Both the position numbers and the translations under genes were made by a program. Shown piece after piece: positions 19,282-30,863 of a stretch of DNA of 40,875 nucleotides. The stretch lies in NCBI GenBank assembly GCA_944387525.1, contig CALXFF010000016.1:1-40875 (forward strand). Reading direction: 5' to 3'. Position 1 is the stretch's first letter. The number at the start of each line of letters is the position of its first letter. The notes under the pieces were generated by a model. It made no database searches. It worked only from the letters and a program-made list of their open reading frames with translations, and had not been told where the DNA came from. The DNA is from an uncultured Clostridia bacterium. Its GTDB lineage: Bacteria; Bacillota; Clostridia; TANB77; CAG-508.

Positions 19282-19503
19282 GTGAAATTCAAAAGAATTA
19301 AAGATTTAAGAGAAGATCATGATATGTATCAAAAAGATGTTGCAAAACTATTAGGAATCTCTCAACAATACTATTCTGAATATGAAAAAGGTAAAAGAAC
19401 TATTCCTATACAACATCTTATTACTCTTGCAAAATTTTACAAAACCTCTATTGATTATATAGTAGGATTAACTGATGAAAACAATTTTAAGAAAACAAGT
19501 TAA
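19282..19503 (+). CDS. Small XRE-family helix-turn-helix regulator
   Basis: 73 aa, one HTH_3 domain with DVAKLLGISQQYYSEYEKGKR (helix-turn-helix, about 19-39) and the typical IPIQHLITLAKFYKTSIDYIVGLTD ending. Starts with GTG after AAGGAGGTTACA. It binds DNA and acts alone, without a sensor domain. It is the second plus-strand gene and its end overlaps the end of spoVT by 4 bp (convergent). A TATAAT at 19245-19250 could be its -10 box. Targets unknown. Confidence 0.88.
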   Translation: MKFKRIKDLREDHDMYQKDVAKLLGISQQYYSEYEKGKRTIPIQHLITLAKFYKTSIDYIVGLTDENNFKKTS

Positions 19504-20054
19504 ATTTCCATTTGGCTTCCTAAAAATGTTGCGGCTGATTGAGCAACTTTTTTCTCAACATCATTCATTTTTCCATTGGCTTCTTTTGACATTAATATTA
19601 CTGTTCCTATTGTGTCTCCATTTGATATTATAGGATATACAACTTGTGCATTATGCTTTCTTTCTTGATTATCATTTTTGGTTATTGGCATAGCAATATC
19701 ACTATTATCTTTACTTGTATATACTTCCTTATCTTCCATTAATTGTTCTAATTCTTGACTAACATCTTGCTCTAGAAATTCTTTTTTAGAGCCTCCTGAT
19801 ACAGCTATTATTGTGTCTTTATCTGTTATACAAGCGATATGACCTGTTGTTTTTGATAAAGTTTCTGCATAACCTGCTGCAAATTCAGATAATTCTCCTA
19901 TTGGTGAATATTTTTTTAATATTACCTGCCCTTCTCTATCTGTAAATATTTCAAGTGGGTCTCCTTCCTTGATTCTTAAGGTTTTTCTTATTTCTTTTGG
20001 AATTACTACTCTTCCCAAATCATCTATTCTCCTTACAACTCCAGTTGCTTTCAT
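19500..20054 (-). CDS. spoVT: SpoVT/AbrB-like transcriptional regulator
   Basis: 184 aa, near the usual 178 of SpoVT, a forespore regulator in endospore formers. Residues 1-50 form the AbrB swapped-hairpin DNA-binding domain (ATGVVRRIDDLGRVVIPKE, then IRKTLRIKEGDPLEIF). The rest is a GAF-like domain (CITDKDTIIAVSGG; PIISNGDTIGTVILMS). The start at 20054 follows GGGAGGAAAATT; a longer reading to 20078 lacks a site. Its presence suggests a sporulating lineage, but paralogues with other roles exist in Clostridia. Confidence 0.88.
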   Translation of the reverse strand: MKATGVVRRIDDLGRVVIPKEIRKTLRIKEGDPLEIFTDREGQVILKKYSPIGELSEFAAGYAETLSKTTGHIACITDKDTIIAVSGGSKKEFLEQDVSQELEQLMEDKEVYTSKDNSDIAMPITKNDNQERKHNAQVVYPIISNGDTIGTVILMSKEANGKMNDVEKKVAQSAATFLGSQMEI

Positions 20055-20134
20055 AATTTTCCTCCCTTTTCGTTTCAATTTTTTTGTTTATATTGTTATT
20101 ATTTCTTATTACTTGTTTTTTATTCATTTTTTGT

Positions 20135-20167
20135 CAAAAAAAAAGAAGAAGTAATTACTCTTCTTCT
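20135..20167 (-). terminator. Terminator of the KAP NTPase gene
   Basis: Minus strand: AGAAGAAG, then CTTCTTCT after an 8-nt AGTAATTA-type loop, followed by nine T. It starts within the final codons of the gene. Confidence 0.8.
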
Positions 20168-22146
20168 AAACTTTCTACTTTTTCCTCTTTTCTAGGTAAA
20201 AAACTTGGTTTGTATTTATCCAAAATATATCCTAGTTCTTTTGAAAATTCTTTAAGCATAACCGTTTTTATTGTTGGATCTTTTCCTTTTAAGTAATCCT
20301 CTATAATTTGTTTTAATTGTTTAATATTTTTCATTTCAGGTTCTATTTGCTTCATATATCTTTCAGCTCTATCCACAAGTTTTTCTTTTATTAAAACAAT
20401 ATCTTCATTACTTGCACATGATATTCTTTGAAATAATTGAAATGGATCACAATACTTAAATATTGGTATATCCATACATTTCTTATCAAATTTTTCATAA
20501 AACTGTTCCATTTTCATTGGAATGCATTTCATTACATCATCTGCCATTTCCTTATACATCTTATCCAATAATTGATCATTTAACGTATTAAAATGTTTTA
20601 AAATATCATCCATGTCTTCTTCTAGTTCATCAATCGCTACTTTACCTAGCTCTTCCTTTGGGTTTGGACAATATTCTGATTTTAATGATGACAAATTCAT
20701 CCCTGTAAAAAATGTATTTTTTAAAGTTTTTAAATCATAATCAATTAATCCTTTTCTTGAAAAATAACTAAAATATGCAAATAGCTTTACTGTGTCTATT
20801 AATTCTAATTTTCCTTCTTTTACATCATTATATACTTCTTCAATCACTTTTCCGAACTGATCATCTGATATTTTCCAATATTCTTCTGTAAGTAATCTTT
20901 TATATGCAGGCATATTCTCTGTGTCTATTGTATTTACAATAGTTTCCATATTTTCTTTAAATATCTTCATATCAAAAATACGTGTTCTAACATAGTATTC
21001 TATAAATTTAAAGAAACGATAATCTGATTTAAAATTGTAATAATAGTTATTATCAAATTCTTTTATATAGAATTGCCTGTTATCCATTAAAATTCTAGAA
21101 GATACCAAAATTGATTTATATTCTTCATTATCTTTAATATTTACAAATTTGTCTTTTGTTATTTTTCCTGCTTTTATTTCAAAAGAAACAGCAATTGTGA
21201 ATATCAACATTGTTTGCATTACTCTATTACTTGTGTTTGGATATGATTTACTAACCATTTCATATATCTTTTTAAAATCGTTTAATGCATGTTTTAATAT
21301 TCTTAAATTTCTTGTTCCACTTTTATTAAATGTTGAAATTATAAGTCCTGTATTTTCTCTTAAAAACCTTATTAAATCAGGATTGCTTTCATATCTCATT
21401 AAAATACCATTTATTATATAATCAAATTTTGGAGCATATTCGAAAGTTTCACCAATTAATTTTTCTTTTATTCTTTCATAATCATTTGCCTTGTCAAATA
21501 CATGTTCAATTTTATCCTGTATCTTTTCTACAATTGGTTTATCAGCTTTTGTCAATTCATTTTGTTTGTCTAATAAATATGTTGCAATAAACGTTTTCAT
21601 CTCTAAATTTGAACTTTTTAGTTTTGTTGATAATTCTTTTTCATTACAAATTATTATTGTTTTTATATGGTCATGCTCAACAAAGTTATTGATATATCCT
21701 AAAATATCAATAACATCAACATTAGCTCTTTCTAAATCGTCAAAACATAAAACCTTATCATCAGTTGAGAAGAATTCAGCATAATCTACTTTATCTCCAT
21801 TTTGTGTTACTCCAAATAAATTTGCCATATCAATTCCTGTTTTTGCATATTCTGGAATTGTTGTTTGTCCATTGTTATTCATGAATTTTCTTAAATTTTT
21901 GTCCATCAGTTGCGTTGTTTCAATAAAGATTTTTTTACTAATCTCCTCCAAATTCGAAATACCATATAAAGACATATAAATTGTTGTATATCTTCTACCA
22001 TTTAATTGCATAGATTCTATTTTTTTTCTAACTTTATTATTCCAAAAATGAGTTTTACCTGAACCCCATTCTCCATTTATCATTACTGCATAGTCTGTAT
22101 AATCAGAACGTATATAATCTAAAATACTTTCGACTAAATCTTCCAT
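20155..22146 (-). CDS. KAP-type P-loop NTPase
   Basis: 663 aa. Walker A is GEWGSGKT at 25-32, Walker B VLCFDDLERA near 132-141, and the sensor-like strand TIIICNEKEL follows near 162. This is the arrangement of KAP/STAND-like NTPases. No membrane segment is visible although many KAP proteins have them. The C-terminal 400 residues are helical and not recognised. KAP NTPases occur in phage-defence loci, but no effector partner is seen here; the neighbours are comFC and recD2. AAAGGAGG sits 5 nt before the ATG. A family C repeat lies directly upstream. Role unknown. Confidence 0.8.
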   Translation of the reverse strand: MEDLVESILDYIRSDYTDYAVMINGEWGSGKTHFWNNKVRKKIESMQLNGRRYTTIYMSLYGISNLEEISKKIFIETTQLMDKNLRKFMNNNGQTTIPEYAKTGIDMANLFGVTQNGDKVDYAEFFSTDDKVLCFDDLERANVDVIDILGYINNFVEHDHIKTIIICNEKELSTKLKSSNLEMKTFIATYLLDKQNELTKADKPIVEKIQDKIEHVFDKANDYERIKEKLIGETFEYAPKFDYIINGILMRYESNPDLIRFLRENTGLIISTFNKSGTRNLRILKHALNDFKKIYEMVSKSYPNTSNRVMQTMLIFTIAVSFEIKAGKITKDKFVNIKDNEEYKSILVSSRILMDNRQFYIKEFDNNYYYNFKSDYRFFKFIEYYVRTRIFDMKIFKENMETIVNTIDTENMPAYKRLLTEEYWKISDDQFGKVIEEVYNDVKEGKLELIDTVKLFAYFSYFSRKGLIDYDLKTLKNTFFTGMNLSSLKSEYCPNPKEELGKVAIDELEEDMDDILKHFNTLNDQLLDKMYKEMADDVMKCIPMKMEQFYEKFDKKCMDIPIFKYCDPFQLFQRISCASNEDIVLIKEKLVDRAERYMKQIEPEMKNIKQLKQIIEDYLKGKDPTIKTVMLKEFSKELGYILDKYKPSFLPRKEEKVESLEEE

Positions 22147-22163
22147 TGTTTCCTCCTTTGTCC

Positions 22164-22217
22164 ATGTCGCTATTTAGGACATTTATCATGCGACATTTTG
22201 TCCATTCTGGGACATAT
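22164..22217 (+). repeat. Family C palindromic repeat between comFC and the KAP gene
   Basis: ATGTCGC (22164-22170) pairs with GCGACAT (22190-22196), followed by TTTTGTCCATTCTGGGACAT. It matches 4396-4433 in its first half and, reversed, 27131-27187 over its whole length. Confidence 0.75.
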
Positions 22218-22238
22218 CTTCTTATTTATTTTATATTT

Positions 22239-22970
22239 TTAATCCTTTGCTATTGTAAATACATCTATTTTTTTTGGTTTTCCTTCTTGTAAAATTTTGC
22301 AACATTCATTTGCTGTACTTCCAGTTGTATATATATCATCAATTAATAATATTTTTTTATTAACTATTTTTTCTTTATTTTTCAAAATATATACACCTTG
22401 TATATTTTTTTGTCTTTGTTCTTTATTTAATTTACTTTGTTCAATAATATTTTTATTTTTTATAAGACAATGTGTAATACACTCACATTCAGCCTTCTGC
22501 ATATTATTATTTTGAGTGCTTAAAATCTCTTTTAACATTTGCTTTGAACTTATTTCAGTAATTTGCTTTACTATTTCATCGGCTATTAATTCACTTTGAT
22601 TATAGCCCCTTTCTTTCATTCTTTTTAAACTTACTGGAACTGGGATTATTGTATCATAAGATTTCAAAATTTTAAAGAATTTTTCATTTTTTAACAAAAA
22701 ATTCACAAAGGTTTTATATAAATATGATTTTTCATTAAATTTGTAATTTAGAATCAACTTTCTTATTATTCCTTCATATTTGAAAATATATAAATGATTT
22801 TCGAAAAAATATTCTTGATTATCAACCTTATCTATCTTAAATTTTGCTTCTGCCTCTAGCATTTTTTGACATTTTTTGCATAAAAACTCTTGATTAAACT
22901 TTCCACAAATTCCACACACTGGTGGATAAACTAAATCTAAAATCCTATCATAAAAATTTTTAGTACTCAC
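22239..22970 (-). CDS. comFC: ComF family phosphoribosyltransferase-like protein
   Basis: 243 aa, ComFC/GntX family, needed in many bacteria for handling incoming single-stranded DNA during transformation. The N-terminal zinc finger is C19/C22/C31/C34 (VCGICGK, CKKC). The phosphoribosyltransferase fold shows PVPVSLKRMKERGYNQ near 111-126 and the PRPP-loop LLIDDIYTTGST near 208-219. The start is GTG with AGGA about 5 nt upstream. It follows recD2 closely on the same strand; with dprA also present, a competence function in this organism is plausible but not shown. Confidence 0.92.
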   Translation of the reverse strand: MSTKNFYDRILDLVYPPVCGICGKFNQEFLCKKCQKMLEAEAKFKIDKVDNQEYFFENHLYIFKYEGIIRKLILNYKFNEKSYLYKTFVNFLLKNEKFFKILKSYDTIIPVPVSLKRMKERGYNQSELIADEIVKQITEISSKQMLKEILSTQNNNMQKAECECITHCLIKNKNIIEQSKLNKEQRQKNIQGVYILKNKEKIVNKKILLIDDIYTTGSTANECCKILQEGKPKKIDVFTIAKD

Positions 22971-22983
22971 CTTCTTCCTATAG

Positions 22984-23013
22984 CCGGGATTTGGGGACGG
23001 TCCTAAATCCCTG
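22984..23013 (-). repeat. GTCCC-type repeat, family A, forming the recD2 3' end
   Basis: Minus strand: CAGGGATTTAGGACCGTCCC followed by CAAATCCCGG. The TAG stop of recD2 (23003-23005) lies inside it. Related units are at 25772-25828 and 31840-31896. Confidence 0.75.
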
Positions 23014-25251
23014 CTCTCATTTTATATTCTAAACCTGTATTTCTTTTTTTGCTATCTACATTTTGTATCATAAATTCAACCACTTTCTCCATACCAACAA
23101 TTATCAACAACTTCTTTGCTCTAGTTATTCCAGTATAAAGTAAATTCCTTGTTAATAACATAGGCGCAGTTGGTGGTACAACCATAATCACAACATCAAA
23201 TTCGCTTCCGTTGTGCTTTATGTATTGTTATAGCATAACTATGTTCTATTTGGTCCAATTCAGAAAACTCATACCAAGCCACTTTATCATCATCAAAATG
23301 TACTTCAACTTGCTTTTCTCTTTCATCTATTTTAGTAATCGTTCCTATCTCTCCATTAAACACTCCGCTTCCCATTACCAACTTATCATTTTTTTCTTTT
23401 TCCCAATACATATCATAATTATTTTTTATTTGCATTATTCTGTCACCAGTTCTATATATTGCACCCATACTTGATTTTTCCACTCTATTATCATCATTTG
23501 GATTTAACTGTTGTTGTAATGCCTTATTTAGTTCTTTTGTTCCCAACATACCTTTTTTAGTTGGTGAAAGTACTTGAATATTTTGAAAAAAATCATAATT
23601 GCCATAGTTTTTTAATCTTCCTGTACATAGTGAAATAACTTGTGCAAGCATTTTTTCTTGTGATGTTTCTTTTATAAAGAAAAAGTCCTGTTTTCTTTCT
23701 TCTTCAATCTCTTCTGATTCTTTTTGTACAAAAGGTTCTCCATGATTTACTTGGTGTGCATTTAATATTATTTTGCTTTTTGCAGCTTGTCTAAAGATTT
23801 TATCTAAATGTATTGTTGTTACTTGTTCTGAATGTATTAAATCTTTTAACACACTTCCCGGACCAACAGATTGTAATTGGTCTTCATCTCCAACTAATAT
23901 TAATTTTGTTCCTTGATATATACATTTCAATAGATAATTCATCAAAAACATGTCTACCATAGACATTTCATCAACTATTATGATGTCTGCATCTATTGGT
24001 GCTCCTTCATAATCTCCTGCATTTTTATATAAACTATCTTCATCTATTTTTCCTATTTCTAAAAGTCTATGCAAAGTAGATGCTTCTCTATCAGTGGTTT
24101 CTGTCATTCTTTTTGCAGCTCTTCCGTGTAGGTGCTGCCAAAACCACTTTTTTACCTTTTTCTTCATATATGTCTATAATTGTTTTTATAATTGTAGTTT
24201 TTCCTGTTCCTGGTCCTCCTGTTATTATTACAACATTGTTTTCATTTACTAATTTTACGGCCTCTTTTTGTTTATCTGATAATTCGATACTTGATTCTTT
24301 TTCCACTTTTTTAATTTCTTTTTCTATTGATTCAACTTTTTTCATATTTTTTGCTTTTTGAAGTCTTTTTATTCTAAAAGCTATTTCTTCTTCTGTATTA
24401 TAATATGAAGCCAAATATACATATTCTTGTTTTTCACCTGTCTCCATATCAGTTCTTTCTTCTAATACGATTTCATTATTTACACTTAAAGAAATTAAAT
24501 TATCTTCAACATTTTCAGTCATTACATCTAAAAGTGAAATTACAAACTCAATTAAATTTTGTTTTAAAACACAACTATGACCATTATTCGTACTTCTAAT
24601 TAGTCCATATTTTATACCACTTTTTACTCTTTTTTCATTATCATAACTAATTCCCAAATCTAAAGCCATTTTGTCAATTTGTTTAAAGTCTACGCCACGT
24701 GTTATATCAATTAATATATATGGATCTTTTTCTATTTGTTCTATTGCATTTACACCTAATAAGTCATAAACTTTTTTTGCATTTTCTGCACCAATTCCAA
24801 ATCTTTCAAGAAAACCTACAATCTGCCAAACTTCCCAATTTTGAATAAAATCTTCTGCCATTTCTTTTGCTTTATTTTCTGAAATCCCTTTAATTTCTGC
24901 CAATCTACTTGGTTCATGTTTAAAGACATAGATTGTTTCATCCCCAAATTTTCTTACGATTCTTTTTGCTAATTGCTCACCTATCCCTTTAACATTTCCA
25001 TTTGCTAAGTATTTTTCTATCGCTTTTGCAGTTTTTGGCATAAGCTTTTCAAATGTATCTATTTTAAATTGCCTTCCATAATCTTTATGTTCGACAAATT
25101 TCCCAAAAAGTTTTAAACTGTCTCCCTCATGAATAAAAGGAAGATAACCTACTACTGTTGTTTCTTCTTCTTCAGTTTCAAATTCAGCTATTGTGTAACT
25201 ATTTACTTCATTTTGATATATTATTGATCCTATTTCTCCGATAATTTCCAT
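23003..25251 (-). CDS. recD2: RecD2-type DNA helicase with two +1 shifts at CGG
   Basis: Three overlapping frames add up to one RecD2, a 5'-3' helicase of DNA repair. Part 1 (25251-24127, 375 codons): OB-like start, HhH repeats (GNVKGIGEQLAKRIV), Walker A GGPGTGKT at 345-352, ending VVLAAPT. Then CGG at 24124-24126; skipping one base gives GRAAKRMTETT, the family motif. Part 2 (24125-23211, 305 codons) has Walker B IIVDEMSMVD and LVGDEDQLQSVGPG, ending ITIHKAQ. Then CGG at 23208-23210; skipping one base gives GSEFDVVIMVVPP and the final helicase motif LLYTGITRAKK. Total 748 aa, normal for RecD2. Both breaks are one extra C before GGA. The last residues and stop come from a repeat. comFC follows. 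Confidence 0.9.
23208..23210 (-). other. CGG +1 recoding site, second in recD2
   Basis: Minus-strand reading GCA CAA CGG AAG CGA ATT TGA. Dropping the C gives CAA GGA AGC GAA TTT (QGSEF), the conserved helicase motif, and continues to the end. Confidence 0.88.
24124..24126 (-). other. CGG +1 recoding site, first in recD2
   Basis: Minus-strand reading CCT ACA CGG AAG AGC TGC. Dropping the C gives CCT ACA GGA AGA GCT GCA (PTGRAA), the conserved RecD motif Ia segment. The zero frame ends ten codons later. Confidence 0.88.
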
Positions 25252-25321
25252 TTTTATTCTATTTCCTTCCTAACTCTATAAAATATATCACGATTATGTA
25301 TACCATATTTCCCCAATTTTA

Positions 25322-25705
25322 TCAAGTATTTTTTTGAATTTTATGTAATTCATTGTTTACATCATTTATATTATCTATAATATCTTTACACTCTCTCCAA
25401 TTTAAGACTTTCAAACAATCATAATCTTTTGAAAGTTTTTTCGCAATCTCTTTTGTTTTATCTGTTGATTTTAAATCTGCTACTATTATGTTTTTCAAAT
25501 AATCTTCTTTACCATATAAAATTTTAAATAAAATTGAACGTAAAAATCCTTCTATTTTTTCTTCTTGATTTTTGACAGCTATTATTATGTATATACCATC
25601 TGATTGCATTTTTGTATACGTGGTTATATATATAATTGTTTTTATAATTTCAAATAAACCATAAAGGGCTAATGTCCAAAATATGGTATTTAATATAAAT
25701 TCCAT
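25322..25705 (-). CDS. Small membrane protein with glycosyltransferase-2-like fragment
   Basis: 127 aa. One hydrophobic helix (about 5-30) followed by IYIIIAVKNQEEKIEGFLRS and IIVADLKSTDKTKEIAKKL, which resemble the first nucleotide-sugar-binding half of a GT-A (family 2) transferase. The second half and the catalytic DxD are missing, so enzymatic activity is doubtful. GGAGG lies 8 nt upstream of the ATG. It sits between obgE and recD2 on the same strand. Function unknown. Confidence 0.7.
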   Translation of the reverse strand: MEFILNTIFWTLALYGLFEIIKTIIYITTYTKMQSDGIYIIIAVKNQEEKIEGFLRSILFKILYGKEDYLKNIIVADLKSTDKTKEIAKKLSKDYDCLKVLNWRECKDIIDNINDVNNELHKIQKNT

Positions 25706-25771
25706 ATCATTTGCCTCCTATGGTTTATTTTATGATTTTTATTCAATTTTGTTACTAGTTTTATTATCAAA

Positions 25772-25828
25772 GGTCCGTCCCCTATTCCCTGATTTTAGGG
25801 ATTTTTAGGACCGTCCCCTTAATCCCGG
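25772..25828 (+). repeat. GTCCC-type repeat, family A, directly after the obgE stop
   Basis: GGTCCGTCCCCTATTCCCT, then AGGGATTTTTAGGACCGTCC and CCTTAATCCCGG. The inner GGGAT and ATCCC parts can fold. It ends one base before the obgE stop codon and is nearly the same as 31840-31896. Confidence 0.8.
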
Positions 25829-27118
<1,290 letters not shown>

Positions 27119-27130
27119 TCACTTATTCAA

Positions 27131-27184
27131 GATGTGTCCCAAAATAGACAAAATGTCTCAAACAGAAACGTCCCCAATGAGACA

Positions 27185-27187
<3 letters not shown>
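27131..27187 (-). repeat. Family C palindromic repeat overlapping the trpS stop
   Basis: Minus strand: TAATGTCTCATTGGGGACGT, then TTCTGTTTGAGACATT and TTGTCTATTTTGGGACACAT. ATGTCTC pairs with GAGACAT. The first three bases are the trpS stop codon, as with tmcAL, where the stop also precedes TGTC. Confidence 0.75.
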
Positions 27188-28205
<1,018 letters not shown>

Positions 28206-28253
28206 CTATCATCTCCTACTCTAATATAAAATTCATAAAATAATCTTAGCTAA

Positions 28254-29351
28254 TTATCTTTCTTCTTCTTGATTTGCTTTATGAATTTCCTCCATTTTCT
28301 TCTTTCTTTCTTCTTTTCTTTTCTGCAATAATTTTACTTTTTCTCCCTGTTCTTTTAGCTCCTGTATTTCTTTTCTCACATTATCATCTATATAACCTCT
28401 ATTCTTTAATCTTTCAATTCTTGTATGTAACCAAATTCTATAATATTTTATTTTGTCTGATTTTTCTAAGCCATTTAAATATGATAATATATCATATACA
28501 TTTTCTGTCCAATGTCTTACTATATATGGTTGAATATTATCTGGATTTGCACCCTCTGGAAAATGTGCATATCTTAATCTTTCTCTTGCTGAATAAATAA
28601 TCTTATTATCTTTTATTGTTATTTTTTTCTCATTAAAATATCTCTTTTTTTCTTCTTCATATATCTTATTATATATCTCTTTATAAAGATTGTCATTTTC
28701 CTCTTTATAGATTCTTCCTCTCATTCCATCATCTATTTTATATTTATCAATTTCATTAAGTCTTCTTTCTACTCTTCTCCCTATTTCTTTCTCAATTGTT
28801 TCAGAATATATTCTTGTTACTTCTTTATTTTTCATTTCAGCATTTTTTCTAACTTGCTCTTCTTCTTTTATTCTTCTTATTCTATTATCTCTTTGCCTGC
28901 CGTCTTCATCATATCTTTGAGGATTTTGACTTCTTTCTTGATTTGAAATAAACATATAATCATCATTCTGTTGTTGCAATTGCTGTATCTTATTTCTTAT
29001 TTGCATTTCAATATTCTTTCTTAATTCTCTTTCATTTTCTAAGTGATAATAATTTGGAACTTTATCTCTATCATTTAAATCAACAAACCTATAAAATTGC
29101 AAGTATATTTCTATTGCTCTTTCTATTGTTCTTTCCAATTCACTTTTATTTCTTATAACCTCATTATAATTTGTTTTCTGTGTTCTTGCAATTTCGTTAT
29201 TATGTGAAAAAAATATAATTCCTTCTAATAACTCATCTCTACCTTCTATACCATGACAAAAATATTCATCATAAACTTTCTCAGGATTTTTATAAATCCT
29301 ATAGTTTCTCTTTTTTGATTGATTTTTTTCATCCTCTAATATTTCGTACAT
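28254..29351 (-). CDS. Hypothetical charged coiled-coil protein, 365 aa
   Basis: Soluble, very rich in Glu, Lys, Arg and Tyr, with long predicted helices from about 65 to 245 and again at the C-terminus (EIQELKEQGEKVKLLQKRKE). No signal peptide, no membrane segment, no recognised motif. A tyrosine-rich middle section (IIYSARERLRYAHFPEGANPD) might be a small folded domain. GGAG lies 8 nt before the ATG. It sits between a glycosyltransferase gene and trpS on the same strand. Function unknown. Confidence 0.72.
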   Translation of the reverse strand: MYEILEDEKNQSKKRNYRIYKNPEKVYDEYFCHGIEGRDELLEGIIFFSHNNEIARTQKTNYNEVIRNKSELERTIERAIEIYLQFYRFVDLNDRDKVPNYYHLENERELRKNIEMQIRNKIQQLQQQNDDYMFISNQERSQNPQRYDEDGRQRDNRIRRIKEEEQVRKNAEMKNKEVTRIYSETIEKEIGRRVERRLNEIDKYKIDDGMRGRIYKEENDNLYKEIYNKIYEEEKKRYFNEKKITIKDNKIIYSARERLRYAHFPEGANPDNIQPYIVRHWTENVYDILSYLNGLEKSDKIKYYRIWLHTRIERLKNRGYIDDNVRKEIQELKEQGEKVKLLQKRKEERKKKMEEIHKANQEEER

Positions 29352-29399
29352 CCTTTTATCTCCAATCTTGTATATTTCAATACATTACCTACTTATTAA

Positions 29400-30341
29400 T
29401 TATTCATCAAAATTAATCTTTTTATCAACTATATATTGTGGTCTTCCTTTTGATTCATCATAAATTCTACCTATGTATTCAGAAATAATCCACAATGAAA
29501 GCAATTGAACTCCTGCAAAAAACGTTACAGCAACAATTATTGATGTCCATCCTGCTGAAAGTTGATTTAATTTAAAAATATATGATATTAGTGCATAAAT
29601 CAATAAAACTATTGATATTATTATTGAAACTATACCTAAAGCTCCTACTAATTTTAATGGTTTAGTTGAAAAACTAATTATTCCATCTGATGCAAGTTTT
29701 AACATCTTCTTTAATGGATATTTTGTTTTTCCTGCATATCTTTCTTGTCTTTCATATTCATATGCTTCTTGCTTAAATCCAACCCAACTAAATAATCCTC
29801 TTAAAAATTTATTGTGTTCTGGAAGTGAATTTATTACATCTACAACTTTTCTATCAACTAATCTAAAATCTCCCGTATCTTTTGGGATTTCAACATCTGA
29901 TAATGCATTTAGTGTTTTATAAAACATTTTTGCAGTTAATAATTTAAAAGCTGATTCACCTTTTCTTGTTTTTCTTTTTCCATATATTACTTCATTTCCT
30001 TGCTCCCATAGTTGAAGCATTTGTGGTATTAATTCAGGTGGATCTTGCAAGTCTGCATCTATTATTACTATTGCATCTCCTGATACTTCTTTTAAACCTG
30101 CTGTTACTGCTGCTTGATGTCCAAAGTTTCTTGAAAATGATATTATTTTTGCTTTTTTATCATCTTTTGCTATATTTTCTAATATTTCCAATGTTTTATC
30201 TTTACTTCCATCATTAACAAATATGATTTCATAATCATATTTTTCTTCTAAACTTTTTAATACATTACTTACTTTTTCATAGCACTCTTTGGCTACTTCT
30301 TCTTCATAATACATTGGTATAACTACTGATACTTTTTTCAT
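29400..30341 (-). CDS. Polyprenyl-phosphate glycosyltransferase (family 2, GtrB/CsbB-like)
   Basis: 313 aa. Transfers a sugar from a nucleotide sugar to undecaprenyl phosphate at the inner membrane face. The GT-A domain shows VVIPMYYEEE (5-14), FVNDGSKDKT near 41-50, and the metal-binding DADLQDPPEL near 94-103. DTGDFRLVDRKV near 155-166 is typical of the family. Two C-terminal membrane helices (about 230-253 and 263-285) follow. It ends 2 bp from the next gene upstream, a GtrA-like flippase, so the pair is likely to add a sugar to an exported glycopolymer. Confidence 0.92.
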   Translation of the reverse strand: MKKVSVVIPMYYEEEVAKECYEKVSNVLKSLEEKYDYEIIFVNDGSKDKTLEILENIAKDDKKAKIISFSRNFGHQAAVTAGLKEVSGDAIVIIDADLQDPPELIPQMLQLWEQGNEVIYGKRKTRKGESAFKLLTAKMFYKTLNALSDVEIPKDTGDFRLVDRKVVDVINSLPEHNKFLRGLFSWVGFKQEAYEYERQERYAGKTKYPLKKMLKLASDGIISFSTKPLKLVGALGIVSIIISIVLLIYALISYIFKLNQLSAGWTSIIVAVTFFAGVQLLSLWIISEYIGRIYDESKGRPQYIVDKKINFDE

Positions 30342-30343
30342 TA

Positions 30344-30832
30344 TTATTTTTCAACCTTTCCATTTTTTCTAAATACAACAAACTTACTAAACACATAATT
30401 AACTATAACAACCATAACCTGTGTTACAATTTTAGATAAAATGTCATTTATTTTAAATACCTTTACCATTAAAGCAAAAGTTCCGACATCACATGTTATT
30501 CCTGAAACGACTCTTGCTAAAACAAAAGATACACATTCTTTAATCAAATCTTTCTTTGTTTCTGTCTTACTATCAAACACAAATATTTTATTTGTTACAT
30601 AGGCAAATATTACTCCACAAATCCATGCAATTCCACTACTTATAACTTCATCTATTCCAATTAGCCTTGCAAATATACAATATGCAACAAAATTTACTAT
30701 TGTGGTTAAGCCTCCGAAAACTAAATAATTTACAATTTCTTTATAATTTAGATATAACCCTTTTATTGTTTTCCAATTTATATTTTTTAAATTAATATCT
30801 TTTAGAGTTACTTTTTCTATTTCTTCGTTCAT
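30344..30832 (-). CDS. GtrA family membrane protein
   Basis: 162 aa with four membrane helices (about 37-56, 64-84, 100-120, 132-150) after a charged N-terminus. The GtrA family is thought to flip undecaprenyl-phosphate-linked sugars, working with a GtrB transferase and a third integral-membrane transferase. Its neighbour immediately downstream is the GtrB-like enzyme; a candidate for the third component is the large multi-spanning protein at 33558-35330, which is an inference. Confidence 0.88.
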   Translation of the reverse strand: MNEEIEKVTLKDINLKNINWKTIKGLYLNYKEIVNYLVFGGLTTIVNFVAYCIFARLIGIDEVISSGIAWICGVIFAYVTNKIFVFDSKTETKKDLIKECVSFVLARVVSGITCDVGTFALMVKVFKINDILSKIVTQVMVVIVNYVFSKFVVFRKNGKVEK

Positions 30833-30863
30833 TTAATTCCTTCCTTTTCTTTCACGTCAATTT

